Assembly: GCF_002763455.1 (NCBI RefSeq) | Contig: NZ_NIXK01000001.1 | Span: forward strand, 744,001 to 808,000 | Direction of reading: 5' to 3' | Origin: Lentibacillus sediminis | GTDB taxonomy: Bacteria > Bacillota > Bacilli > Bacillales > Amphibacillaceae | DNA: 64,000 nucleotides | Part shown: piece by piece, positions 17,373 to 23,876 of the stretch | How the letters are laid out: each line of letters begins with the position of its first letter | How positions within the stretch are numbered: the first letter of the stretch is position 1 | The notes under the pieces: model-generated | Database searches by the model: none | Told to the model about the DNA's origin: nothing | What the model saw: the letters and a program-made list of their open reading frames with translations, nothing else | Translations under genes and position numbers: made by a program

Positions 17373-17963
17373 TTAATTTTCTGTTTGCGGAAGTGCAGTG
17401 ATGATATAACGCTCAGGTGCATTTCCTATAAAGGAAAATGGATAGCAAGTCGTTAGTGTCAGTACTTCCTTACCTTTAGGTGCAATGACAGAGCGATCAT
17501 CCGCATCCACGATCGCTGTATCAGTAATTTTATAGGTAAATTCCCCGTAAGGCATCTTTATTGTCAACAGATCACCAAGCTTCAGTTCTCCCATACGGCG
17601 AAATACCGTGTCGCGGTGCCCGGACAGCACAATTTGCTCCCCTTCCTTTGGGAAGGCGGTGCCGCTGTAATGTCCGACTCCTTTTGCCAATTCGTCTTCA
17701 TTGGTTCCCTCAATAATTGGCAGGACGGCATCTAATTTCGGAATATGTAAAATGCCTGCAGTTTGCCCGGAGGCTGGCTTGTATATTTTTGCTGATGTGG
17801 CGGAAACATGTTGATTCTTTTCCCCAACAGTACCTTTTTCCACTAATGTTCTGGCTTCGGAAAGACTCTGATTCTGTGCATAATTGGATTGGACTAATTG
17901 ATAACCACCATATAATAAGAACATAGCCCCGGCAGCCATTAGCAAATAAGCAATTGCTTTCAT
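17373..17963 (-). CDS. srtD: Class D sortase
   Basis: A 196-residue sortase of class D (B. subtilis YhcS type). It has an N-terminal membrane anchor (about residues 5-25) and the catalytic triad His in LSGHRDTVF, Cys in LTLTTCYPF and Arg in APERYI. Class D sortases link proteins with LPxTA-type signals to the peptide stem of peptidoglycan. A protein ending in LPDTA lies in the adjacent divergent matrix locus (21278-21952) and is the obvious substrate. I chose ATG 17963 with GGGAGG 8 bases upstream over the ATG 18002 that lacks a site. Possibly co-transcribed with the LCP gene. Confidence 0.93.
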   Translation of the reverse strand: MKAIAYLLMAAGAMFLLYGGYQLVQSNYAQNQSLSEARTLVEKGTVGEKNQHVSATSAKIYKPASGQTAGILHIPKLDAVLPIIEGTNEDELAKGVGHYSGTAFPKEGEQIVLSGHRDTVFRRMGELKLGDLLTIKMPYGEFTYKITDTAIVDADDRSVIAPKGKEVLTLTTCYPFSFIGNAPERYIITALPQTEN

Positions 17964-18067
17964 TGAAGACCTCCCGATTGTTTTGTTCATTATAACACAC
18001 AAAGAAATTTTATAAAAAATGTAATTGTTAGTAAACGCAAGTAAATGAAAGAAAACGAAAGGAAATA

Positions 18068-18084
18068 GTTCTTAATAAAGAATA
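18068..18084 (+). promoter_or_regulatory. Upstream SinR-like operator pair
   Basis: GTTCTTA (18068-18074) and AAAGAAT (18078-18084) form an inverted pair close to the SinR consensus GTTCTYT. It lies about 20 bases upstream of the predicted -35 of the first tasA-like gene. Confidence 0.5.
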
Positions 18085-18103
18085 AAACACTGATTTTCGG
18101 GTT

Positions 18104-18131
18104 TTGCGTCTGATGAGCAATAGATTATACT
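18104..18131 (+). promoter_or_regulatory. Sigma-A promoter of the matrix operon
   Basis: TTGCGT (18104-18109), 16-base spacer, TATACT (18126-18131). This gives a leader of about 255 bases before the first structural gene. SinR-like sites lie on both sides. Confidence 0.6.
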
Positions 18132-18141
18132 GCAAGTAGTT

Positions 18142-18164
18142 GTTCGTTATTAGGAACAAAGAAC
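18142..18164 (+). promoter_or_regulatory. SinR-like operator cluster at the matrix promoter start
   Basis: GTTCGTT (18142-18148), AGGAAC (18152-18157) and AAAGAAC (18158-18164) combine an inverted and a direct arrangement of the SinR heptamer GTTCTYT. The cluster begins 11 bases after the -10, so bound SinR would block initiation. A SinR protein is encoded at the end of the same locus. Confidence 0.6.
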
Positions 18165-18244
18165 TATGAATAACGCTATTTGTGATAGAAAAGATACAAG
18201 AGCGTTGGTCTACTGTGTTTCTTTATAACGAATGTACATAAATG

Positions 18245-18266
18245 AAAGGAGGATATCGCTGTGTAG
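18245..18266 (+). other. Start-stop minimal ORF (GTG TAG) in the tasA leader
   Basis: AAAGGAGG at 18245-18252 is followed after 8 bases by GTG TAG (18261-18266). Without the TAG the frame would run 46 codons to TAA before the first tasA-like gene. It is either a regulatory start-stop element in the long leader or the relic of a small gene killed at codon 2. No other gene is seen between 17963 and 18395. Confidence 0.4.
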
Positions 18267-18394
18267 CTGGTTAGGTCGTTCCATAGGACAAGAGCTATGA
18301 CAGGGAAAAAGCAACCTGATGAAACAGAAATCGTACAAAACATCACAGAGAACGGCAGCGATAAGTTGAATTAAAAAATGAGGAGGAAACAGAC

Positions 18395-18970
18395 ATGGGA
18401 ATTAAAAAGAAATTAGGAATGGGTGTAGCAACAGCAATATTGGGGTTGAGTTTAGTCGGTGGGGGAACGTTTGCTTATTTTAGTGATGCGGAAACCGTTG
18501 ATAACACATTTGCAGCAGGAACACTGGATTTGGGAGTGGACCCGACAATCGCCTTTGATATTGATAACTTAAAGCCGGGAGACACTATGATCAGGTCGTT
18601 TAAAATGACTAATGAAGGATCACTAAATATATCCAAAGTGCTAATGAACACCTCGTTCACTGGCACGGAAGAATTTGCCAACCATTTGAAAGTTGACTTT
18701 CTGGCAAGTGATCTTACTGTAATTGATGAATTGAGCGGGTATACAGTTGCTGAATTGGCTCAAATCAAGGACACAGATATAACGCCTGGTTTTCCGATAT
18801 GGTTTGATTTCATAGTTGATGCGCAAGGAATTCCAAATGGTACGGAGGATTGGGTTACCATCAAAATCACCTTTGAAGACAATGGGCAAGATCAAAACAA
18901 CCTGCAGGGAGCCAATTTGGATGTGGCGTTTGAACTGGAGGCACATCAAACAGAGGGGACACTAAAATAA
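18395..18970 (+). CDS. TasA/CalY-type matrix protein 1 (SipW-dependent)
   Basis: A 191-residue secreted protein of the TasA/camelysin family, the amyloid-like fibre subunit of Bacillus biofilms. The signal peptide is of the SipW-dependent type: GVATAILGLSLVGGGTFAYFSD, with cleavage expected near residues 26-28. The mature part begins with the conserved DAETVDNTFAAGTLDLGV. Length fits CalY (about 197) better than B. subtilis TasA (261). ATG 18395 follows GAGGAGG. First gene of the operon-like series tasA1, tasA2, tapA, sipW, LPDTA protein, with a sortase gene divergent. SinR-like sites precede it. Confidence 0.92.
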   Translation: MGIKKKLGMGVATAILGLSLVGGGTFAYFSDAETVDNTFAAGTLDLGVDPTIAFDIDNLKPGDTMIRSFKMTNEGSLNISKVLMNTSFTGTEEFANHLKVDFLASDLTVIDELSGYTVAELAQIKDTDITPGFPIWFDFIVDAQGIPNGTEDWVTIKITFEDNGQDQNNLQGANLDVAFELEAHQTEGTLK

Positions 18971-18982
18971 GCCAAGCAGATA

Positions 18983-19010
18983 AGAGAGGGGGAGAACACT
19001 TCTCCCTCTA
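18983..19010 (+). other. Intercistronic hairpin after tasA1
   Basis: AGAGGG.GAGAA and TTCTC.CCTCT form a strong stem around CAC, 12 bases after the tasA1 stop. It lacks a T-run, so it is more likely an mRNA-stabilising or processing structure that favours tasA1 over downstream genes than a full terminator. Confidence 0.55.
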
Positions 19011-19073
19011 CATATCATTCATCAGCCCAAATACTTAAAGGTTAAACTGCAGAATGGTAAGGAGGGGATGCAA

Positions 19074-19640
19074 TTGAGCATTAAAAATAAGATTCTTTGC
19101 TTTGTGGCAACCGCTGTGCTGGGTTTATGCCTGATGGGCGGCGGGACGTATGCCTATTTTAGTGATTCCGAAACAGCGGCCAATACGTTTGCGGCAGGGG
19201 TGCTGGATCTGGGCCTGAACAAGGAAACGATTATTGAAGTCGATGGTATCGTGCCGGGTGACACCGTGAAGGGTGACTTTACACTTACCAATGATGGGAC
19301 CGTCGATATGGGAGAGGTTGTACTTGCTTCTTCTTATGAAGTAGTGGATAAGCATGAGAATAACGGAGATAGCGACCTGGGCGACCATATTCTGGTTGAA
19401 TTGCGGACGAAAGGAAGCGAAGAAGTAATTTTTGAGAAACAGCTCTCCGAATTGAAGGATAACCCAGCACTCGTTTTGGAGTCGTTTACTGCCGGGAATA
19501 AATCGGAGGAATTTTCCGTCCATTTCACCTTTATCGAAAATAACGAAAACCAGAATCATTTCCAGGGAGATGCACTAAGGCTGTTTTGGGAGTTCACAGC
19601 AGAACAACGGGAGGGAAAAACAACAGTTAGCGGGAAATAG
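19074..19640 (+). CDS. TasA/CalY-type matrix protein 2 (SipW-dependent)
   Basis: A 188-residue paralogue of the preceding gene. The signal region (VATAVLGLCLMGGGTYAYFSDSET) and the first mature segment (TFAAGVLDLGLN) match closely; the rest is diverged and more charged. TTG 19074 is chosen since GGAGG (19061-19065) is then 8 bases upstream and the product MSIKNKI aligns with MGIKKKL of the paralogue; ATG 19068 is too close to the ribosome site. Duplicate TasA/CalY subunits with separate roles (main fibre and minor subunit) are known in the B. cereus group; which is which here is open. Confidence 0.9.
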   Translation: MSIKNKILCFVATAVLGLCLMGGGTYAYFSDSETAANTFAAGVLDLGLNKETIIEVDGIVPGDTVKGDFTLTNDGTVDMGEVVLASSYEVVDKHENNGDSDLGDHILVELRTKGSEEVIFEKQLSELKDNPALVLESFTAGNKSEEFSVHFTFIENNENQNHFQGDALRLFWEFTAEQREGKTTVSGK

Positions 19641-19653
19641 CTATCCCGCTTCC
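19627..19653 (+). other. Intercistronic hairpin at the end of tasA2
   Basis: TAGCGGGA and TCCCGCT pair across the tasA2 stop codon region, without a T-run. Together with 105 bases before tapA it could reduce read-through or protect the upstream mRNA. Confidence 0.45.
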
Positions 19654-19757
19654 TTCCAGATTGCCGTCGTGGAGCAAGGGATCTTCTTGTCTTTGCTCTT
19701 ACAATACATATAACTGTTTAACCTAAAAAACCCCTCTAACCAAAGGTGGAGATACTC

Positions 19758-20663
19758 ATGAGACAGAGCAGGTTAAGAAAATATAAGTCCCGGTTTCAGT
19801 GGTTTCTGCTGATCGGAAAAGTGGTGATGATCTGGTATTTAATCATCTTTTCCACAACCTATCTGGTCAACCATACATCAGCCCAATTTACGGATGCCAG
19901 ACAGGCAAACGGATTGCTGGAAGTGGGTCATTGGGAGGAAGAAGGGGACCCCAGGGGCATTCTGATATTTACCGGGAAAGGCAACCAGAACATTGATTCC
20001 TGCAAACCGATCACCATCAAGGCAGGGATTAAAAATATCGTGGAAAGAGACATGACAGAAGACAGCACTTATGAAGTCTTTTATGCAGAAAATGGTAATC
20101 CGGAAAAAGGCGAGAAGCAGAAACTCGGCGAAGGGGAAGGCACTATCAAAGCGCTTGCGAGCGGAGAAATAACCGAGCTCACCTTTTATGCTGAGAAACC
20201 TGGAAGGTATGTTTTTTTAGCCTACCAGCATGAGGACCATAAAGGGGATAAGAAAATCTGGAGTGAAAAAATCCGCGTAGACTGCAGCTCAGGGCAAAAG
20301 CCGGACAGCAAAGAGGAGAGCCCGCACGCAAAGAAAAAAGCTGACACTGATGAAGAAAATAAAGACATGGATAGAAAAGAAAAAGAACAGAATAAAGAAC
20401 CCGCGAAACAAGAAGGAGAGGAAGATGTAGAAGTAAAAAACGAAGATAAAAAAGATGAAGCACTACCAGAAACTACGCAAAAAAAGACCTCTCCTTCCAC
20501 AGAAGAGAAGGAGGAGAATTCTGAAGAGAAGCAGCAAGACAGCATAACAGAAGCGGATACCCAGAGTGAAGCCGACAAAGCGGCAGCCGAAGAGAAAACA
20601 GATCGAACGGAAACAGAAGCAGGGGACAAACAAATTAGTGACGGAAAGGGGGCGAAGGAGTGA
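19758..20663 (+). CDS. tapA: TapA-like fibre anchoring/assembly protein
   Basis: A 301-residue protein with the layout of B. subtilis TapA (YqxM): basic N-terminus, one hydrophobic segment (about residues 14-34), the SipW-type site SAQFTDA, a globular domain bounded by two cysteines (IDSCKPI and RVDCSSG) with WSEKIRVDC matching the TapA WSEP...C motif, then a long disordered Lys/Glu-rich tail (about residues 175-301). TapA starts TasA fibre assembly and anchors it. I chose ATG 19758 because AAGGTGGA is well placed; GTG 19746 overlaps that site. Overlaps sipW by 4 bases. The tail is longer than in B. subtilis (253 residues total). Confidence 0.82.
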   Translation: MRQSRLRKYKSRFQWFLLIGKVVMIWYLIIFSTTYLVNHTSAQFTDARQANGLLEVGHWEEEGDPRGILIFTGKGNQNIDSCKPITIKAGIKNIVERDMTEDSTYEVFYAENGNPEKGEKQKLGEGEGTIKALASGEITELTFYAEKPGRYVFLAYQHEDHKGDKKIWSEKIRVDCSSGQKPDSKEESPHAKKKADTDEENKDMDRKEKEQNKEPAKQEGEEDVEVKNEDKKDEALPETTQKKTSPSTEEKEENSEEKQQDSITEADTQSEADKAAAEEKTDRTETEAGDKQISDGKGAKE

Positions 20664-21238
20664 AGAAACAAAAGGTCTTAAAAAGGGTAAATAGCGTAGT
20701 ATCAAGCGTGCTGGTTGTGCTGCTTGTAAGTGTTGCGGTCATGGTAGTTTATACAAAGATCTCAGACGGTGAACCGGAAGTATTCGGCTATAAACTGAAG
20801 ACCGTGCTTTCCGGTTCGATGGAGCCAGGCATTCAGACAGGATCCCTCATCGCGGTCAAATCCGTTGCCGGGGAAGAACGCGGATCCTTTCAGCCAGGCG
20901 ATGTAATTACCTTCATGGAAGATGAAAATAAACTTGTTACCCACCGAATTACAGAAGTAAGAGAAACTGGGAGCGGAGTGATTTATACGACCAAAGGGGA
21001 CAACAATGACACGGTAGACAGTGCCCCAGTGCTTGCCGAAAATGTAGTGGGGGTCTACACCGGTTTCACCCTGCCATATGCCGGGTATATCAGCAGTTTT
21101 GCCCAGTCGCCTGAGGGTAGTGCAATGCTTCTGATTTTACCGGGAATCCTGATGTTTGGCTATTCGGTTATCAGCATCTGGAAGACGCTAAATGAGCTGG
21201 AAAAAAGCAATCAAAAAGAAACGGCAGAAGCGAAGTAA
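20660..21238 (+). CDS. sipW: ER-type signal peptidase I SipW
   Basis: A 192-residue signal peptidase of the archaeal/ER type: the nucleophile is Ser in TVLSGSMEPGI and the base is His in LVTHRITEV, in place of the bacterial Lys. Membrane helices lie at about residues 15-35 and 155-175. SipW processes TasA-, CalY- and TapA-type precursors, all three encoded just upstream. GTG 20660 overlaps the tapA stop, with GGGGGCGAAGGA before it, so synthesis is coupled to tapA as in the B. subtilis tapA-sipW-tasA operon, though here the tasA genes come first. Confidence 0.94.
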   Translation: MKKQKVLKRVNSVVSSVLVVLLVSVAVMVVYTKISDGEPEVFGYKLKTVLSGSMEPGIQTGSLIAVKSVAGEERGSFQPGDVITFMEDENKLVTHRITEVRETGSGVIYTTKGDNNDTVDSAPVLAENVVGVYTGFTLPYAGYISSFAQSPEGSAMLLILPGILMFGYSVISIWKTLNELEKSNQKETAEAK

Positions 21239-21277
21239 GCGGCCTGGAAATTTTACGTCGTATTGGAGACGATGCTT

Positions 21278-21952
21278 ATGATGCATAAAAGCGCAAGACT
21301 TATAATAGCCGGAATCGCAGTTTTCTTATTTTCTCTCGGTTTTTCGTGGCCTACAGCTGCAGAGGAAGGAAACGAGATAGATATTCAAATAGAACCTCAG
21401 GGTGTCCTGTTCGATGTGGCGAATATGAAGCCGGGAGACTGGGCCCCAAGAACAGTAGTTATCCAAAACAATGGGTCAAGTGCATTTGATTATGTGGTTT
21501 CGTTAAGAAATGAAAGCAAAGCGAACAAACTTTTTAACGAATTATTGCTGGAAGTGAGGGGGGGAGAACAGGAACTATTCAGTGGAAAACTTGCTGACTT
21601 CCAGGAACTTGCACCAAGATCATTAACTTCATTCACGGAAGAAGAATTGCAGTTCACCGTTCGCTTCCCGGAGCATCTAGACAATGACTTCCAAGGATTG
21701 AGTGCCAGGTTTGCCCTGATCTTCTCGACTGCAGGGCAGCAGCAAGACACAGATGAAGCAGTAGCTTCCGGTGTTGTCGGTAGTGGAAGCAGGGGCGAAG
21801 GAGCGGCAGGAGGATCCATCCTCCCTGATACCGCCAGTAACATGTTTAACTATCTGCTGATCGGATTGTTGCTTCTCTTTAGCGGAGCGGGGCTATTTAT
21901 TTACCGCAAGCTTGTCAAAAAGATCAACCCAACAACAGTCAATGAACGCTAG
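21278..21952 (+). CDS. Wall-anchored TasA-like domain protein with LPDTA sorting signal
   Basis: A 224-residue secreted protein. After a signal peptide (about residues 1-28, ending near AAEEG) comes a beta-rich domain with IQIEPQGVLFDVANMKPGD and VVIQNNGSSAFDYVVSLRN, which recalls the TasA/CalY NLKPGD region, then a Gly/Ser linker and a sorting signal: LPDTAS, a hydrophobic helix and RKLVKK. LPDTA is the type of site used by class D sortases, one of which is divergent at 17963. ATG 21278 is preferred (GGAG 9 bases upstream); TTG 21263 and ATG 21272 are alternatives. It may tie the matrix fibre to peptidoglycan. Confidence 0.8.
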   Translation: MMHKSARLIIAGIAVFLFSLGFSWPTAAEEGNEIDIQIEPQGVLFDVANMKPGDWAPRTVVIQNNGSSAFDYVVSLRNESKANKLFNELLLEVRGGEQELFSGKLADFQELAPRSLTSFTEEELQFTVRFPEHLDNDFQGLSARFALIFSTAGQQQDTDEAVASGVVGSGSRGEGAAGGSILPDTASNMFNYLLIGLLLLFSGAGLFIYRKLVKKINPTTVNER

Positions 21953-21963
21953 GTTTTTGCCCA

Positions 21964-22013
21964 CCGACAAAAGTAGTGCCTTCGCATAACAAAAATAGAA
22001 GCAAACCGACAAA
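21964..22013 (+). promoter_or_regulatory. Two Spo0A-box-like sites upstream of sinI
   Basis: CCGACAAA occurs at 21964-21971 and 22006-22013; its complement TTTGTCGG differs from the 0A box TTTGTCGA by one base. The copies are 42 bases apart, about four helical turns. In B. subtilis, sinI is activated by Spo0A~P, so such sites are expected here, but the match is imperfect. Confidence 0.4.
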
Positions 22014-22071
22014 ACAATCTATACAAAAAATTTGCATTTTATAGTATGATAGAACCAGTACTAAGAATATA

Positions 22072-22159
22072 GTCCCAGTCAAAGGCAAACTTATTGAAAA
22101 ATAAGGACGCAAAATCACGGGTCTAAAGCTTAACGCCAAGACGGCCGGGTTTCCTGGAC
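22072..22159 (+). promoter_or_regulatory. Cyclic-di-GMP-I (GEMM-I) riboswitch upstream of sinI
   Basis: The aptamer consensus is present in order: AAAGGCAAAC (22080-22090), hairpin CTTATT-GAAA-AATAAG with the GAAA tetraloop, GGACGCAAA, CGGGTCTAA, the pairing strand AAGACGG and CCGGGTT (22144-22150). P1 is formed by GTCC (22072-22075) with GGAC (22156-22159), and GTCT pairs with AGAC in P3. The aptamer ends 18 bases before the sinI start. GTCCC (22072-22076) can alternatively pair with GGGAC at 22168-22172, which contains the sinI ribosome site, suggesting translational control with ligand switching translation on. No terminator is seen. Confidence 0.92.
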
Positions 22160-22177
22160 AAAAATGGGGGACGGAAG

Positions 22178-22315
22178 ATGGAGAAAACGATAAAAGACGC
22201 CGCAATTGATTATGAGTGGGCAGTGCTTATAGCAGAGGCTAAAATTATCGGTATGACGACAGAGGAGGTCCGTCAATTCCTGCAGGTAGAAGCGGAAGCG
22301 GAAAAGAGTGGCTAA
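22178..22315 (+). CDS. sinI: SinI-like anti-repressor, 45 aa
   Basis: A 45-residue peptide that is essentially one SinI domain: IDYEWAVLIAEAKIIGMTTEEVRQFL. The same pattern (LDDEWMTIVKEAMNSGVSKDQFREYL) is in the C-terminal oligomerisation helix pair of SinR encoded 70 bases downstream; SinI acts by replacing SinR-SinR contacts and freeing matrix promoters. ATG 22178 has GGGGGA (22166-22171) 6 bases upstream. The gene sits right behind a c-di-GMP-I riboswitch, so its translation is probably set by that ligand. Slightly shorter than the 57-residue B. subtilis SinI. Confidence 0.9.
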   Translation: MEKTIKDAAIDYEWAVLIAEAKIIGMTTEEVRQFLQVEAEAEKSG

Positions 22316-22351
22316 AAAACGTGCTTTATATAGAACCTTTTACCCGTTTTA

Positions 22352-22360
22352 TGTTATAAT
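22352..22360 (+). promoter_or_regulatory. Extended -10 promoter for sinR
   Basis: TGTTATAAT (22352-22360) is an extended -10 element without a convincing -35, 25 bases upstream of the sinR start. It allows sinR to be made independently of the riboswitch transcript. Confidence 0.5.
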
Positions 22361-22384
22361 CACGGGGAAAGAAGGTGAGCGTGC

Positions 22385-22708
22385 TTGATCGGCGAAAAAA
22401 TAAAAGAGTTGCGTCAGGATAAAAAAATGTCCCTTTCCGAGTTGGCTGAAAAAGCAAATGTAGCAAAATCATACCTGAGTTCGATTGAACGAAACCTCCA
22501 GACTAATCCATCCATCCAATTTATTGAGAAGATCAGCAATGTGCTGGGCGTATCTGTAAATGAGCTTATACAGGAAGAGAATTCCGTCCCCATAGAAAGC
22601 TTGGATGATGAGTGGATGACCATTGTAAAAGAAGCGATGAATTCCGGTGTGTCCAAAGACCAATTCAGGGAATATCTGGAATTTTATAAATGGCGAAATC
22701 AGCAATAA
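22385..22708 (+). CDS. sinR: SinR biofilm master repressor
   Basis: A 107-residue XRE-type repressor nearly colinear with B. subtilis SinR (111 residues). The helix-turn-helix reads MSLSELAEKANVAKSYLSSIERNLQTNPSIQF (residues about 14-45), and the C-terminal SinI-like dimerisation module is LDDEWMTIVKEAMNSGVSKDQFREYLEFYKWR. SinR represses matrix operons by binding GTTCTYT-type sites; candidates flank the tasA promoter at 18068-18164. Start TTG 22385 has GAAGGTGA 6 bases upstream. Gene order tasA...sinI-sinR is a rearranged version of the B. subtilis locus. Confidence 0.96.
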   Translation: MIGEKIKELRQDKKMSLSELAEKANVAKSYLSSIERNLQTNPSIQFIEKISNVLGVSVNELIQEENSVPIESLDDEWMTIVKEAMNSGVSKDQFREYLEFYKWRNQQ

Positions 22709-22735
22709 CCGTTCAGCACTGCTGGCGGTTTTTCT
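22707..22735 (+). terminator. Terminator after sinR
   Basis: AACCG (22707-22711) pairs with CGGTT (22726-22730), extended by AG/CT pairs inside, followed by TTTCT. It overlaps the sinR stop codon. Confidence 0.6.
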
Positions 22736-22829
22736 GTGTCTGAATTTTTTATTGTAAACTGCCGTTCGTTCAACAGGGCTGGATTTTCCACTGCCAGCAG
22801 TTATAATAGGAATGATGTAATTTAAGATA

Positions 22830-23280
22830 GGGTCTTTTCGTAAGTTTTGTTGCTTATTTATTTCGTAGTTGATGGGAAAATGTGACTTAACCTACAATTT
22901 GTTGCAAAAATTTCTGCAGCAGAGTGCGCGTTGATTTCCGCTCTGGGCATCCGCTTTCCGCGGGAAGCTGCCGAGCCCCCTTGTGCTGGCGCACTTCAGG
23001 GTCTCACCTAGGCTTTTCTTCCCGCAGGAGTCGGATGCCCTCCGCTCCAATCAACCATCAACAAAGTAGTTAGCTGTTGATGAATTAAAGAGCATACCTG
23101 TAGCGGAGGAAATACCCCGAGACTCCTGCGGGATCATAGTCATAGGTGAGACCCCGCAGCGCGACAGCGCGAGGAGGCTCACCAGACGCCCGCGGAAAGC
23201 GAGGGGTATTTCCGCAGCGGCGATCATAAACCCCATTGGTTTTCGTCGCGGTTTATATATTGTGATAAAAAATTCTTTTA
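22830..23280. repeat. Large GC-rich palindromic intergenic element, copy 2
   Basis: The 600-base gap between sinR and the VanZ-like gene holds a well-conserved copy. It opens TCTTTTCGTAAGTTTTG, has a module CGCTTTCCGCGGGAAGCTG ... GGGTCTCACC ... CCCGCAGGAGTC ... CCTCCGCTCCAATCAACC, and a facing inverted module GCGGAGGAAATACC ... GAGACTCCTGCGGG ... GGTGAGACCCCGC ... CCCGCGGAAAGCG. The two modules are inverted relative to each other. No gene is seen in it. Confidence 0.8.
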
Positions 23281-23310
23281 GAAAACATCCTTAGAAAAAG
23301 AGGGATATTA

Positions 23311-23820
23311 TTGGGAAAATGGCTGTACTGGCTGCTGCCGATCGGCTGGATGGGAATTATTTTTTATTCTTCGGCCCAGCCTTATGAAAATCAGGATATC
23401 CGCCCACTGCTGGGAAACTTCCTGGACCTTTCTTTTTTGGAACCATTTCTTGCCGGCATAACTTTTTCCTATAACGGATCGGAAGTCAGTGTCGCTGCCC
23501 AGGGTGTCGCCGGGTTCCTGGAATTTTTTATCCGGAAGGGAGCGCATGTCGGGGTGTTTTTCGTTCTCTGCTGCTTCTTTTTTTTGGCGCTGCGGAAAAC
23601 CACCTCGTTTCACATGAGGACAAGCCTTGTGATTTCCTTTTTTGGAACAGTTGCATATGCTATTACAGATGAAATTCATCAAGGCTTTACACCAAACCGG
23701 ACACCGTATGTTGGCGATATTATACTGGATAGCGTTGGAGCAATTGCAGCTGTGGGCTGTTTATGGCTGTTCCAACGGTGGAAAACGCCAAAAACCCGAC
23801 AAAATACCCAGCCAAAATGA
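23311..23820 (+). CDS. VanZ-like family membrane protein
   Basis: A 169-residue membrane protein of the VanZ-like family. It opens WLYWLLPIGWMGIIFYSSAQP, a typical VanZ start, and has DEIHQGFTPNRTPYVGDIILDSVGA near the C-terminus, the strongest family motif. Four hydrophobic helices are visible. TTG 23311 follows AGAGGGA at a reasonable distance. VanZ of Tn1546 gives low-level teicoplanin resistance, but chromosomal homologues have no known role, so resistance should not be assumed. Confidence 0.87.
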   Translation: MGKWLYWLLPIGWMGIIFYSSAQPYENQDIRPLLGNFLDLSFLEPFLAGITFSYNGSEVSVAAQGVAGFLEFFIRKGAHVGVFFVLCCFFFLALRKTTSFHMRTSLVISFFGTVAYAITDEIHQGFTPNRTPYVGDIILDSVGAIAAVGCLWLFQRWKTPKTRQNTQPK

Positions 23821-23876
23821 TAGATTCATGGTATAATAGCAAGCAATATATTAAAAAATGTTCTATTACGACAGTA

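Noticed and set aside
18297-18374. 25-residue frame MTGKKQPDETEIVQN in the tasA leader as an independent gene
   Set aside because: No ribosome site of its own at ATG 18297. It is better explained as the continuation of the frame opened by GTG 18261 and stopped by TAG.
20222-20671. 149-residue minus-strand frame rich in Ser, Cys and Phe
   Set aside because: It is the complement of the Lys/Glu-rich tail of tapA, where the opposite strand lacks stops by codon bias.
22032-22050. TTGCAT/TATGAT as the sinI promoter
   Set aside because: The spacer is only 7 bases. The TATGAT may be a -10 but no good -35 lies at 17 bases, so no promoter feature is listed.
22072-22177. Transcription terminator as expression platform of the c-di-GMP riboswitch
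   Set aside because: No stem with a T-run lies between the aptamer and sinI; only 18 bases separate them.
23311-23820. Glycopeptide resistance gene vanZ
   Set aside because: The protein has the VanZ-like domain but no other van genes are near, and chromosomal homologues have no shown resistance role.
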